From Erinaceus europaeus (Eukaryota; Chordata; Mammalia; Eulipotyphla; Erinaceidae), in assembly GCF_950295315.1 (NCBI RefSeq), contig NC_080164.1:62448042-62512041 (forward strand): a stretch of DNA of 64,000 bases. Reading direction: 5' to 3'. The stretch's first letter is position 1. Each line of letters opens with the position of its first letter. Under the pieces are notes generated by a model that saw only the letters and a program-made list of their open reading frames with translations, searched no databases and was not told the origin of the DNA. Shown here piece after piece: positions 39,710-51,835 of the stretch. The position numbers were made by a program, and so were the translations under genes.

Positions 39710-41265
39710 CTGGATTAACTAAGTTGGTCCTATGGAATCACTTTAACAGCAGCAGAGTAAGGCAGAAGAGTTGTTAAAAGACTGAAACCCCAGAAAGGAC
39801 TCAATATGCCTGGCCTGGCTACTATTGCCTTCAAGACGAACAGGAACTACAGTAAACAGAATGCAATACTGCCAACAACCCAGATACTCCTTGAAGAAGA
39901 TTCTTCTCAAAATCTCCCCAAAAGAGCACAGTCCTGCCAACACATCTATAATACTTAAGCAGTGAAAGACTCAGTACAGAGAATCAGCCATGTATTGCTG
40001 AACTTCTGACCAGTGAACTGAGATAATAAAAGGATGCTGTCTTAAGCCCCTGGTTTGTGGCACTTTATAAACAGCAAGTGAAAACCAATATAAGGCCCTA
40101 ACATGCACTTCAATATCAGAGTTATGTTCCAGCCATGAGGCTTGCCTGCCATGAGAATGGCCATGTGGTTCCACCGCATTTATTAATGCCCACCTCCTCT
40201 TCTGATGGTTCCCATCTCATTCTCACACCACACCTCATCCTCAACTTCTCCCAGCCAGTGGATTACTTCCTCTCTGTGGTCCTACACTCTTTGTGAGAGT
40301 AGCCACATGGGGCTTCACTTCTCTTTGTAAATGCCCCACTCAGCTATTCCTCACACAACTGTCAGAAAAGCAGGCAGTAACTCTTAATCTGTGAGTTGCC
40401 AGCTCCTAGCACAGAGATTAAAAATGGCAAGTAGGTAAAAAAGAGTCAATACTAGCTTGTACCCAATGACCCATGTGCTTAGGATCTCTGAAATCTGAAA
40501 TTCTTATAACTTTAGTGTATGGATCACTATAAAAGTATATGTGTACTTGATTAAAGGCCTACCATCGACATCCCTGCTATCCAGGAATTCGGACTGTGGT
40601 CAGAGTTGTACCCCATCCCTCCCCAGGAGGATCTTGCTTTATCTAAGTCAACTGTACAGGGTACCACCCTGGCAACAGTAATTAAGGGAAGTACATGTGT
40701 TAAATTAGCTCAGCCGGATTAAAAAGAAACTATGGACATACAGAAGATCCCCTCCCTCCTCCCATGAATGTTAGTTTAAAAAAAAAAAAACCATGTTTTC
40801 CTAACCATCTGGTTACCAGTCATGAATGAAGATGGTGCTGCTCAGGTCCTGGATGGCCCTGTGGAGATCTAAGCTGCTTTTTTGGTGCCTCCTTCCTAGC
40901 AATTGCTTGACCTTTGCACTGAGAATTGTGTGCACTCCACTTATGTCCACAAGGGGACAGAATGAGGTAGACCTATAGGGCTAACAGCAAAATATCTGCA
41001 AGATATTAAATGGGGGTAGAGGGAGGATAAATACCCTATATAGTCTGTCATATTTCATATAATTCTTAAAGGTGAATTTGCCAGTGTTTCCACATGAACA
41101 AATAAAATATCTTCCTGGAAGGACAGATACCTAAGTAAACTATGTAGCCAGTGTTTACCTTTGATCACACAACAGGAGGTAGAATCATGAAGGGAAAGAG
41201 GCTTTTCTTTTCTCTCTTTTTTTTCTCCTTACCCTCCTTTCCCCCAAGAGGCTTTTCCTCTTATA
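39710..41265. other. Intergenic, mostly unassigned
   Basis: No gene seen. A solitary CTCF-like CCACAAGGGGACAGA lies at 40947-40961, in the same orientation as the 50-kb array. Confidence 0.4.
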
Positions 41266-41288
41266 TTTTTCCACAAGGTTTCATTTTT

Positions 41289-41541
41289 GAATATTTATTT
41301 ATCCCCTTTTGTTGCCCTTGTTGTTTTATTGTTATAGTTATTGTTGTTACTGATGTCATTGTTATTGGATAGGACAGAGAGAAATGGAGAGAGAACAGAG
41401 AGGGGAAAGCAGAGAGGGGGAGAGAAAGATAGACACCTGCAGACCTGCTTCACAGCCTGTGAAGCAAATCCCAAGAAGGTGGGGAGCCGGGGGTTCCAGC
41501 TGGGATCATTAAGTCGGTGCTTGGGATTTGCGCCCAACACC
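41289..41541 (-). mobile_element. SINE, type A, young copy with perfect TSD
   Basis: Perfect 17-base duplicates CACAAGGTTTCATTTTT at 41272-41288 and 41542-41558. Confidence 0.95.
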
Positions 41542-41774
41542 CACAAGGTTTCATTTTTTTACCATATTCTTATCTTGCCTTTAGATATTTGCATCTGGTA
41601 AAATTACCAGTGGTAGAATGTAAATAGAAAATTTGAAAAATTATCTGGAATGGAAAACTACAAAATACTCTGTAATAATGTCTGAGCATGTCTATTCCTG
41701 GCAACATTTCTGCAAAGTGAAGGCAAGTTTTAAAATGCAGCCTTGAGAATTCAATTCCTAAAGAACATATTCTA

Positions 41775-42075
41775 GGGGGGCAGGTGGTAGTATACCAGTT
41801 AAGCTCCCATAATATTATGTGCAAGGATCTGGGCTTGAATTCCTGCTCCCCACCTGCAAGAGGTCTACTTCTCAAGCAGTGAAACAGGTCTGCAGGTGTC
41901 TATCTCTCTCTCCTTCTCTATCTCCCCATCCTTTCTCAATTTCTCTCTGTCCTACTGAATAAAATGGAAGGGAAAAAATGGCCTCCAGGAGCAGTGGATT
42001 TGCAGTGCAGGCAACGAGCCCTAGTGATAACCCTGCAGGAAAGTAAAAAAAAAAAAAAAAAGAGAGAGAGAGAGA
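41775..42075 (+). mobile_element. SINE with long 3' module, sense
   Basis: GGGGGGCAGGTGGTAGTATA head, CTCCCCACCTGCAAGAGGTC, then CTCCAGGAGCAGTGGATTTG and GATAACCCTGCAGGAAAGTA, poly(A) and (GA)n. Confidence 0.8.
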
Positions 42076-42079
42076 GTAC

Positions 42080-42625
42080 ATTCTATTACAGCCCTTTGGG
42101 GTACTGTGTTAGTGTCTGTCATAGCAAATGCCACAGACTGGCTAGCATAAAAAACAAAAATGTGTTTCCTTGTCATTGTAGAGACCAGGAATTAAAAGGT
42201 CAAGGCAAGATTCGCTTCTTCTGAGGCCTCTCTTCTCAATTTAAAGGTGACCATCTTGCTACAACTTCCCTTCTCTGCAAATTTCTGCTTCTTATAACAA
42301 CACCCAGAAAATTAAACTGGGACCCATTCTAATAATCACAGTTTTATGCAATTATCTTTGTAAAGACCCTAACTCAAAATAAGGTCAGGTGTTGAGGTAG
42401 TGGGAGGTTAGCACTTCAACAGAGGAATTTGTGGAGAGACACAATTTAGCCTATAATACTTACTGATTACCATCTCTGCTATAAAGCTAAGGAAACAGAG
42501 GATATTGAGAAGAGACTCAGGATATCAGACAGCTTGAAAGTGGAATGTTGGGATCAGAAACCCAAGCCTACTGTCACAGCAACTGGGAACCCTCACTTTA
42601 CTCTCCTCTTAAGTACAAGAATTTT
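42080..42625. other. Intergenic, unassigned
   Basis: Contains CAAATGCCACAGACTGGCTA-type sequence, possibly an old LTR or DNA element; not classified. Confidence 0.3.
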
Positions 42626-42629
42626 GTTT

Positions 42630-42826
42630 AATTTTTCTTATCTTCATTTATTAGATAGAGACAGCCAGATATTGAGAGGGGAGGGTGAGATAGAGAAGAA
42701 GAGAGAGACACCTGCAGTCCTGATTCACCACTTGTGAAGCTTTCCCCCTGCAGGTGAGGACTGAGGACTTGAACTCGGGTCCTTGTGCATTGTGCACTCA
42801 ACCAGGTATACCACCACCCAGCCCCC
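42630..42826 (-). mobile_element. SINE, type B, antisense
   Basis: TTAGATAGAGACAGCCAGAT, CACCTGCAGTCCTGATTCAC, TACCACCACCCAGCCCCC. Confidence 0.85.
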
Positions 42827-43229
42827 GTATAAGTATTTATTAAGTGGTTTCCACTGGGAAATGAGGACAATCTATATTTAACTAAAGAATTCTATAAAGT
42901 TTAATCACCTAGAATCATATGAGATTTTGAAAAATAGTTTTTAAACAGTTATGCAACAGTCAGGGTACAGACTGCCAAACAGGTGCCATTGACAGTGGAG
43001 AGCAAACCTTAGACTTACTCACATGCCCACATTGCAAGCTCTGCTCAGTGTTTTACACATCTCCTCCCTGCTCTCACTCACTCCATCCACTTGATCAGTT
43101 TCTTTCTGTTTCTTAAACATTCCCAGCATGGGCCAGCCAATCCCTCAACCTAGAGTGCCCATTTACCAGACATCCACCTGCCTGGCTTCTCTGCTTCCAC
43201 CTCCTCAGAGAGATGGGCTTGTTCTATTT

Positions 43230-43535
43230 ATTTGGGGTTTTTTTTGTTTGTTTGTTTTTTGCCTTTAGGGTTAGCACTGGGGCTCAGTGCAGGCACTACG
43301 AATCCACTACTCCTGGTGGCCATTTTTTCCACTTTATTAGATAGGACAGAGAGAAATTGAGAGAGGATGGGAAGATAAAGAGGGGGAGAGAAAGACAGAC
43401 ACCTGCAGACCTGCTTCACTGTTTGTGAAGTTTTCCCCCCTGCAGGCGGGGAGCTGGGACTTGAACCAGCATCCTTCCACAGGTCTTTGTGCTTAGTACT
43501 ATGTGCGCTTAACAGCATGGGCCAGCACCTGGCCC
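43230..43535 (-). mobile_element. SINE, type A with long 3' module, antisense
   Basis: GGGCTCAGTGCAGGCACTAC, CTCCTGGTGGCCATTTTTTC, then a type A body ending CAGCACCTGGCCCC. Confidence 0.85.
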
Positions 43536-43539
43536 CTTG

Positions 43540-44215
43540 GTCTATTTTCCATAATCATTCTATCCTTTCCTTCCCTCCTGTTTCCCTATCTTTTACTTTC
43601 CTGCATTGCTCTTATCATTTTCTGCCACACTGCATCATTTTTTACCCTCTAGTGGTTGTTTGCTATCTATTTAAGCATGATACATACATTTTACTCTTCA
43701 CAAGAGAAGAACTTCCACAAGTGCAGGAGTTTTACCAAATTGTTTTTCACAGATATTTTTCAAGCATCTAAATTTGTGTCTAGAAAATAAAACATTATCA
43801 GTACATTGAAAATACCTTGTTGAGTGAGAATTTCTAAGACTGAGAATTTCTAGAAGTGGTATAGAGCAGTTTTTCCCCTAAACATCCTGCAGTTAACCAC
43901 AGAAAAGAGGATGTGTGAGGTTGTTTGTGCTTCATTTCCCAGGAGACACTCTTGTCAGCTCCTATCCTTCCCCCTGTGCCTTCCTACAAGGTCCACAGTC
44001 CCACATCGTCTTTGCCATCATGGAAAAATGGTCATAGGTTTGTTATTCCTCCGGCAAACAGACTATTATTGATAGTCTACTCTGACTTAGTTATTATGTA
44101 CCTATTGAACCCATGTAGATTCCATAAAGTATGCAGATTGAAATGCTGGTCTGTTACAAGTCAAGAATTGTATAAACAAATTTGAGGTCCAGAGCCAAAA
44201 TAATAGATAAAATAA
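43540..44215. other. Intergenic, unassigned
   Basis: No gene or repeat family recognised. Confidence 0.35.
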
Positions 44216-44221
44216 AGCATT

Positions 44222-44321
44222 GAGACCTGAGAGGCGGCACAGTAGACAAAGTGTTGAACTCTTAAGCATGAGGCCCTAAGTTTGATTCCTGGTATCCTAT
44301 GTGCCAGAGCCATGCTTTGGT

Positions 44322-44395
<74 letters not shown>

Positions 44396-44572
44396 TCTCT
44401 CTCTTTCTCTCTCTCTCTCCCTCTTTCCCTCTCTTTCTCTCTCTCTCTCTTTCCCCCTCTCTCCCTCTCTTTCCATCTCTTTTTTCTCTCTCTCTCTTTC
44501 TCTTTCTCTCTCTCTCCCTCTCTTTCCCTCTCTTTTTTTCTCTCTCTCTCCATAAGACATAAATAAATCTTA
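44222..44572 (+). mobile_element. SINE, type D, with expanded (CT)n
   Basis: ACCTGAGAGGCGGCACAGTA head, TTTGATTCCTGGTATCCTAT, then about 230 bases of almost pure pyrimidine (44323-44552) before ATAAATAAATC. Confidence 0.85.
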
Positions 44573-44599
44573 AAGTATTACTATGAAATTTTTGAAGTA

Positions 44600-44816
44600 T
44601 TTTTTTATTTTTTATTATCTTCATTTATTTATTGGATAAAGACAGCCAGAAATTGAGAGGAGGAGGGGAGATGGAGAAGGAGAGAGACAGACACCTACAG
44701 ACCTACTTCACCACTCACAAAGCTTTCCCCCTGCAGGTGGGGACTCAGGGTTTGAACCCAGGTCCTTGTGCACTTTAACATGTGCACTCAACCAGGTATG
44801 CCACCACCCTGCCCCC
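44600..44816 (-). mobile_element. SINE, type B, antisense
   Basis: TTATTGGATAAAGACAGCCA, CACCTACAGACCTACTTCAC, GCCACCACCCTGCCCCC. Confidence 0.85.
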
Positions 44817-45019
44817 TATGAAATTTTTTCACTCAAAAAATTATTTATAATTGTACTTCATTTCTTTCTTTTTTATACAGTCTGTGCTTTTGAAAAAAAG
44901 GTAGTTGTCTGAAACTACTACAGTTTCTGCGTATGAGAAGTTAACCAAATTCCAAAGTTTAAAGAAGAGTTTCTGCAAGTCTCCTCTTACTTCTGACATG
45001 TCACAAATTGGCGGGAGTA

Positions 45020-45078
45020 CTTTATTTATTTATTTTGATAAGACATAGAGAAACTGAGATGGAAAGGGATTATAGAGG

Positions 45079-45117
<39 letters not shown>

Positions 45118-45238
45118 GCAGCACTACTTCACTACTTGCGAAGCTTTCTTCCTGCAGGTGAGGACCCGGAGCTTGAACCCAGGTCCTTACACATGGTAAC
45201 ATGTAAACTTAACCAGGTGCACCATCACCCACCTCTCT
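45020..45238 (-). mobile_element. SINE, type B, antisense, with (GA)n
   Basis: ATTTTGATAAGACATAGAGA, (GA)n at 45080-45115, GTGCACCATCACCCACCTC. Confidence 0.8.
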
Positions 45239-45344
45239 AAAGCTACTCTTGAATTTGATTATCTGCTGTAATTCACAAAACTCATTAAAATCTGTTATCT
45301 CATAATTATGGTTTGATACAGAGAAGGCTGGAGATTAAAACCAG

Positions 45345-45480
45345 CCAGGCCAGGAAGATAGCATAATGATTATGCAAAAAAAAAAAAAACCTTTCATGCC
45401 TGAGGTTTTGAAGTCCCAGGTTCAATCCCCAGCAACATCATAAGCCAGAGCAGAGTAGTGTTCTGGTGAAAACCAAAATT
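45345..45480 (+). mobile_element. SINE, type C
   Basis: GCCAGGAAGATAGCATAATG, CAGGTTCAATCCCCAGCAAC. Confidence 0.8.
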
Positions 45481-45484
45481 ATAC

Positions 45485-45915
45485 CCGCCAAACAGAAAGA
45501 TAAAAAGGACAGAGTCTAGATAGAGTCCAAATAGTCTGTTCCCTATAGAGTCCTAAACACTGACCTCTCCTCTCAACCATAATGTGAGATAACAAGCACA
45601 GTTTGCTGCCAGCCAAGGAAACTTTCAAATATTTTTGGGCTTCAGAGGTTTTTTTTGGGCTTCATTACATACTTCCTGTAGGGCTGGTCTTTCATCTCTA
45701 TCATTTTCTGAAAGTCTGGCTAGTACCACTGGTCTGTAGTTTATCTGGAAGTCAGAATTAATCCTGTGTGGTCTAACATTCCCAGACAAACAAAGACACT
45801 CCTATTGACAGAATGTTTCAGCAGACTAGAGATCACCCCCTCATTCACTGAGGGCAAAGACTAGACCTCTCTCTGGGCAAGATTAATTCTCACACTTGTA
45901 TTTACATGCCTTCCT
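45485..45915. other. Intergenic, unassigned
   Basis: No feature recognised. Confidence 0.35.
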
Positions 45916-45939
45916 TTCTTCTTTAAATTTCACAGCTCT

Positions 45940-46175
45940 TCACACACTTTACCATGTGAAAGGATCAGGGCTCAAGAGCTCAGTTCCCAACTACAGCTGC
46001 AGAGGGGAGGCTTCAAGAGTGGTGGAGGAGTTCTACAGGTGTTTCTCTGTCTTTCTCTCCTCCCACTCCTTATCCATCTATCAAATGAGGGAAAAAAATG
46101 GTCACAGGGAGCACTGGAGTCACTGTCCAAACACCAAATGTCAGTGATAGCCCTGGTGGCAAAATAAAATGAAAT
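45940..46175 (+). mobile_element. SINE, type B-like with long 3' module
   Basis: TACAGCTGCAGAGGGGAGGC, then GTCACAGGGAGCACTGGAGT and TGATAGCCCTGGTGGCAAAA. Confidence 0.65.
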
Positions 46176-46269
46176 TCACTGCTCTTATTATTTGTACCAA
46201 AAAGCAATTCTAACAACCCAATTGTCTGTTAAGAGGGAACTGGTGGAATAAATTGTTTGTTTAAAAAAT

Positions 46270-47290
46270 ATTTCTTGTTGCTAATCCATTTTTATTTATG
46301 ATTAAGAGTGATTTACAAGATTGTAAGATTACAGGGTATATTTCTACACTACCCCACCACCAAAGTTCTGCACCCCGACACTCCCAATGATAACCATCAT
46401 AGTTCTCACAAAAACTTAGAGACTATTTATTTGCTTCTATAAGAAAACAGTTATTTCTACACTCTATTAAGTGATGGCTGAGATATGCTAAGTGAAAAAA
46501 TATATATAATAAGTATATATGGTGAAAAGGGTGACTATAATACACGGTTGTTTACCTAACAAGTGGGATATAAACATACAGATTTATGTGCTTATATTAA
46601 AAACCAAAGGAAGTGGACTAATCATGAACCTAAAGGTTGGAGTAGTGCAGATGAAGAGTTGGGGGGTCTCTGTTTTGTAGATAGTTCGTAGGTCTATTTT
46701 AGTTATATTCCAAAGGGCCTGTGGCAATACTAGGTTTGTTGTTGTTGCTGTTTCTGAGCCTGACATCTGATATGCAAATGGATCCAAGTTATTGTCTGGG
46801 GAGATGATGTCATGGCTGGAAAAAGGACCAGAAAGTTGGATCAGGGAAGAGAATAGCTCTCAAATATGGGAAAGGTGTATAAATGTTGTTGACTGTAAAC
46901 CCCATCGATTTTTTTAAGCCCATATTCAGCTTAGGAGCCTATGTGACCTCTGCATCCTTGTAGATCTGCGCTCACATTCTGTGGTCATGAGTAGAAATAT
47001 TCCAAGCTGCCCCAATTTCAGGAGCCATCTTCCTCAGGTAGAACATAGAGTATGTTGTCCCTTCAGAGGATGGAACATTCTCTGCCATTGTTGATCCACG
47101 TTGAGGGCAAGGTCCTATGGGGGCCCACAAAGGGGTCTATTGTGTTGTTCCTGATAGAGATGACTGGTAACAATGGAGAGAGGGATTTAATCAAGGTCTA
47201 GGCCCATCATGTCTGTGTGGGAATCTCAGGACTCCCAAATAGGGCCCCAGCTGATGGGGTGACCTGATAGTGACTAAAGAGTCATCATTA
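46270..47290 (-). mobile_element. LINE-like retroposon 3' region, antisense
   Basis: ATTACAGGGTATATTTCTAC, CCCCACCACCAAAGTTCTGC, CTGAGCCTGACATCTGATAT; about 1 kb, followed head-to-head by a sense copy. Confidence 0.7.
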
Positions 47291-47389
47291 AAGTATGCCA
47301 GTCTCTTGCCCTTATTCAGCTTTTGCAGTCCTTACTTTGACAAGGTTAGCTTTGGAGTGACTGAGGGAAGTATAATAGGAAGTAGGATT

Positions 47390-47775
47390 TAACTCTTTTT
47401 TTCAGCCACCAGGTTCTAGATGCTAAGATGATGCCAACCAGACTTTCCTGAACAGACAACCCCACCAATGTGTCCTGGAGCCCCACTTCCCCAGACCCCA
47501 TCCCACTAGGGAAAGAAAGAGACAGGCTGGTAGTATGGATTGACCTGTCAACACCCATATTCAGCGAGGAAGCAAATACAGAAGCCAGACCTTTCACCTT
47601 CTGCACCCCATAATGACCCTGGGTCCATACTCCCAGAGGGATAAAGAACAGGAAAGCTATCAGGGGAGGGGAGGGGATATGGAGTTCTGATGGTGGGAAT
47701 TGTGTGGAGTTGTACCCCTCTAATCCTGTGTTTTTTGTCAGTGTTTCATTTTTATAAATAAAATTTTAAAAAATA
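47390..47775 (+). mobile_element. LINE-like retroposon 3' end, sense
   Basis: CAGCCACCAGGTTCTAGATG, TGACCCTGGGTCCATACTCC, TTGTACCCCTCTAATCCTGT, A-rich tail. Confidence 0.75.
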
Positions 47776-47819
47776 AGAGAGGTACCTGCATAATGAATTG
47801 CAAGCATCTCTCTCCTATT

Positions 47820-47965
47820 TTTAAAAATAATTTATTTATTCATGAGAAAGAGGAGGAGAGAAAGAACCAGCCATCACTCCAGTACATGTGCTGCTGGGGA
47901 TCAAACTTAGGACCTCATGCTTGAGTCTAGTGCCTTAGCCACTGTGCCACCTCCCAGACCACATA
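47820..47965 (-). mobile_element. SINE, type D, antisense
   Basis: TTATTTATTCATGAGAAAGA and GCCACTGTGCCACCTCCCAG. Confidence 0.75.
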
Positions 47966-47969
47966 TAAA

Positions 47970-48950
47970 TAAAAAAAATCTTAATAAAAAATGAAGAATA
48001 CAATATAAGCCTTTATGAAAAGGCTACCTTTAGGGAAATGAGGGAATTGGGGTGCCTCTAACCTTCAGAATAAATTCTCTAAATAGCCTATTCTACCATA
48101 TGATACCACAGACGCTTGGAGAAATAGCTGATTGATTCTACATCAGAGGAAGGAAATATTTGAGTGAACCTGGAACATTTTGTCAAACCAGTAAGTGTGG
48201 TCTGATGATCTGAGACCACCAGGAACATGTCAAAAGGATGGCAGGACCAACCTAAAGAGTTTGCAAAGATGAACAATATCAGCACTGATCGTGATAATAA
48301 TTGCATTAGAATAAAACTATGTATGTCCAAATCTGTGAGATTCTGTAACTGTTCTAAAACTATAAATAAGAAGACTTGGAACCCAGGGCCTGCATGTTTG
48401 AATTCTGGCACCATCAATAGCCAGGAAGGCTGAGAGCAGTGCTCTGATAAAACAAACAAACAAAAAAACTAGTATTTTATTCTTTTTGAATTAATTTAAA
48501 ATGTTTAATTGTACTTGTTCAAACCCCCAATCCCCACCTGAAGGGTGGGAAGTTTCACAAGCTTCAAAAGCAAAGTCAAGAGTTAATAAATGTTGAGGAA
48601 GGCTGGGTAAATAGTATACATGCATAACATTTCTCAGTTTGCCACGCAACAATACAACTCCCACTAGGTCCTCTGCCATCTTGTTCCAGGACCTGAAATC
48701 TCCTCCACCCCCATGTATTATAACTTTACACCTCAATTATGAGAGGATTAGTATTGAGTGCTATTTTTGAAATTGTCCCTAGGGGGAAAAAAAACTTCTT
48801 TCTCTCATTTAGTATCTCACACACAAGGAACCCAATTCAGTTGTTGTCTTGTCTCTAAAATACGGCGAAAAGTTTGATTATATCATTACTTGTCCACCTA
48901 TTTGGAAGGCAAATGTCTGCACAGCAGTGACCTCTCTGGTTCACATTAAG
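47970..48950. other. Intergenic, unassigned
   Basis: A short SINE piece lies at about 48380-48470 (GTTTGAATTCTGGCACCATC). The remainder is not recognised. Confidence 0.35.
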
Positions 48951-49404
48951 TCATCAATTCCCATAGGCTACCTTACAGGATAGGACACATGTAAAGGCCA
49001 CTCACTGGGAAGAAGGCAGTATCCAAGGATGCTGAAACCACTGGCATCTACATTTAGGACTTCCTGAGCTCCAGAACACTGAAAGAAAATATTGGGTCCA
49101 AAGCATTTGAAAAGTATTCAAGTTGCTTATTAAATTATGGCATTGATGTAAAACTTTATAGTTTTATAACAATGTAACATTTCAGATGCCACTTTGGCAA
49201 CCAAGAGCAAGGTTTACTCTCAGACAAAAGGCACTTTCTGTGTGGTGAAAACCAGGACTCTTGGCTTTGCATATCCATCTGCACCAATCTGTGAAGAGAA
49301 AGCCCATGGAAAGGTGCAAGGGGCCACATGCACCTTTCTTTCTACTTTTCTGGGTAGGGTAAACCTTCCATACTGGATATATATTTAATCTTTCAAATAT
49401 TCTT

Positions 49405-49552
49405 TTATTAATTTATTTCCTATATATTTTTACCTGGACACAACTGAGATCTACATCTGGCAGTGCAAAAGATTTAACCTGGGACTTCGTTGCCTCAGGC
49501 ATAAAAGACTTTCTGCATGACCATTGTACTAATTCCCTGGCTCTGAACACAG
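49405..49552 (-). mobile_element. SINE, type C, antisense
   Basis: GCATAAAAGACTTTCTGCAT and CATTGTACTAATTCCCTGGC, the reverse of the type C head; inserted in duplication copy A. Confidence 0.65.
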
Positions 49553-49768
49553 GCTTCTTAATGTATGTGGAGTGGCTGGCTGATATGGCTATATGTGTGT
49601 TTTTTATTTATTTTCATTTTTATGTATGATTATATGATTAGTAGTGGATTGCAAGATTGCAAAATTGTAAGATTTCAAGGTATAGTTCCACACCAAAGTT
49701 CTTACACGTGTATTCTCAGTAACTAACTTGGATTTTAAGACTCCACTCAGATGCATTCTGCTGTGTGT

Positions 49769-49783
49769 CCACCGGGAAGCGAC
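49769..49783 (+). promoter_or_regulatory. CTCF-like core, array unit 1 (decayed)
   Basis: CCACCGGGAAGCGAC. Aligned to the other units it keeps CCAC and GCGAC but has lost the G run, so it is probably inactive. Confidence 0.4.
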
Positions 49784-50184
49784 ATAACACCACAATACAC
49801 GTTATTCGCAAGGTCATGGTCCTAAAGGCACTGATGCCTGCTCTGCCTCAGTGTAATTTGCCATGTCACTAGAACAAGTTGTTCACAAAACTGGGACTCA
49901 TTCCAAAATTATTTGAAACTTTAGCCTTAAATATTTTTTTTTTAACTTTCCTACGGAGGGCTACAGAGAAGCAAGAGATACAGTTCAACAGGCCCAGCAT
50001 TAGATTTGCATTACTGTGCATCTGGCTCAGTCACACACAGTTCTGCACATGCAACACTGCTGTTACAATGTTCCTCTTTATCTCTCTATGTCTAATGTGA
50101 AACTTTCTCTCATTTGTTAAATTTTTTTTCAAAAAAAAATTTTTTTAATGAATACCTTGTACTCACCTGCATTCTACTCAATGT

Positions 50185-50198
50185 CCACAGGGGGCGAC
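50185..50198 (+). promoter_or_regulatory. CTCF-like core, array unit 2
   Basis: CCACAGGGGGCGAC, one base shorter than the CCACAAGGGGGCGAC form; close to the CTCF consensus CCASYAGRKGGCRS. Confidence 0.5.
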
Positions 50199-50590
50199 AT
50201 AACGCCGCACTGCACATCATTTGCAAGGCTTTCATCCTAAATGCGCAACCTGTGTCTCTGCCTCAGTGTAATTTGGTATGTCATTTAGCACAGATTGTTC
50301 ATGAAATTAGTATTTATTCTGAAATTTATCGAAACAGTAGCCTGACAAGTGTTTAAGACTACATTCTTTCAAGGGCCACGGAGAAGCAGAGGAAACAGCT
50401 CAAAATGACTTGCATGACTGAGGTTTTTGGTTTAATCCCAAAATAGTTCTGCTTGTACCACAAGCAGAAGCTCTTATATCTCTTCTTTGTTCTCTCTGCA
50501 TCATGTGAAACTTCCTCTCATTTCTTAAAAATGAATAAAATGGAATTTTTAAACGGAACACTCTCTACTGAGCTACATTCTATAGCGCGT

Positions 50591-50605
50591 CCACAAGGGG
50601 GCGAC
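50591..50605 (+). promoter_or_regulatory. CTCF-like core, array unit 3
   Basis: CCACAAGGGGGCGAC. It matches the CTCF core at all strongly constrained positions (CCA, AG, GGGC). Confidence 0.6.
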
Positions 50606-50982
50606 ATAACAACGCAATACACTGCAAGGCTTTGCTACCAATGGCACCGCAGGTGTCTCAGTATATTTTGACATGCTACTTGCACGGAATGTCCTTCAGA
50701 TAGTTACTCTTTCTGATATATCAAAATAATTGTCATTAAACGTTTTCTAAGCTTTCCTTTCACTCAGTAGCTACACAGAGGTAGAAGAAATCGCTCAACT
50801 GGCAGAGCATTGGACTTGTGTTCCTTAAGTTACAAGATCAATCCTCCACCCAACTCTAGATGTTTCCAAGAGTAGTGCTTGGCACCTCTCTCCCACTCTC
50901 ACTCTTACTCTTCGGCTTTCTGTCTCATGAAACTGTCTCTTGTAATTATCAACTCTCTACTCAGATGCATTCTACTCCCTGT

Positions 50983-50997
50983 CCACAAGGGGGCAAG
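50983..50997 (+). promoter_or_regulatory. CTCF-like core, array unit 4
   Basis: CCACAAGGGGGCAAG, same orientation as its neighbours; close to the CTCF core consensus. Confidence 0.55.
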
Positions 50998-51401
50998 ATA
51001 ACAATGCAATACAGGTTATTTGCAAGGCTTGGGTACAAGTTGAACTGTCCCTCTCTCTGTCTCCGTGTAAGATGGCATGTCACTTGTGAAAATTGTCCCT
51101 CAAATTGTTCATCTTTTTATGATGTGTCCAGTGAGTTGCCTTAAATGTTTTTAAAGTTTTCCTTTCTTTCCAGGGCTACAGAAAAAACAGGAGAAATAGT
51201 TTGGCTAGCAGACCAGTAGACTTGTGTGCCTCAGGCTCCCAGGTCAATCCCCCTGTCCAACTCTGAATGTTCATACATGGTGCTCATACCTTTCTGTGTC
51301 TCGCTTTCTTTCTGTTTCATGTGAGACTTTCTCTTTTTTGTAATAATTAAAAATATATTTTTTAAATGAAATACTTTACTCAGTTGCATTCTAAGAGGTG
51401 T

Positions 51402-51416
51402 CCGCAAAGGGGAGAC
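51402..51416 (+). promoter_or_regulatory. CTCF-like core, array unit 5 (decayed)
   Basis: CCGCAAAGGGGAGAC. The key GGC is changed to GGA, so binding is doubtful. Confidence 0.35.
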
Positions 51417-51835
51417 ACAACATTGCTATACTCACTCACAAAGTTTTCCTCCCAGTTGCAGTGCCCATGTTTCTGCCTCTTTTACAGTCTTTAAAGCTTT
51501 CCCGTATTTCACTAGCTACCGAAAAACAGAGGAAATAGCTCACCTGGTAGAACACAGGGAAGATGTGACTGGGGCTCTGGGTTCCCAGCACACTTCCATA
51601 GATGCTGGAGTGGTTCTCTGACTTCTATCTACCTCTGAAGTAATAAGTAAATATCTCTTAAGTAGAAAGACAATGTAGAGAAGGCAAAATAGAATACTGT
51701 ACAGGTCTTACTTGAATTGAACTGGGAGCAGCACTGGAACTCTGTTTCAGCCTTGACAATAGAGACCATAGACTGCCTGCCTGGAGCATGGGAGTAGGCA
51801 CATCTCTGGCAAGTCTCAGCCCTTCCCAGAGATAT

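Larger units (their letters stand above)
48960..49860 (+). repeat. Copy A of a diverged segmental duplication
   Basis: Homologous over about 0.9 kb to 52560-53470. Shared landmarks: TATTCAAGTTGC, GGCATTGATGTAAAA versus GACATTGGAGTAAAA, GAGAAAGCCCATGGAAAGG versus GGAGAGCCCACAGGAAGAC, CTTTCAAA, and the unit segment GCGACATAACACCACAATAC. A SINE interrupts at about 49410-49550. Confidence 0.7.
49726..51640 (+). repeat. Tandem array of ~400-bp units with CTCF-like motifs
   Basis: Five head-to-tail diverged units. Each holds a segment with GTCCACAAGGGGGCGACATA, then ATAACNNCGCAATACA, a TTTGCAAGGCTT box and a CTGCCTCAGTGTAATTTG box. A tRNA-like SINE portion (GAAATAGCTCACCTGGTAGA type A box; GGTCAATCC type B box) and a TTTCTCTC tail follow. 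Motif spacings are 416, 406, 392 and 419 bases, so the SINE was duplicated together with its flank. Identity is moderate, suggesting an old array. Confidence 0.85.

Noticed and set aside
44161..44624. Arg-Glu and Leu-Ser repeat open frames
   Set aside because: They are translations of the (CT)n tract in a SINE tail.
49726..51640. CRISPR-like regular repeats
   Set aside because: Units are about 400 bases, diverged, eukaryotic and SINE-containing; not a CRISPR array.
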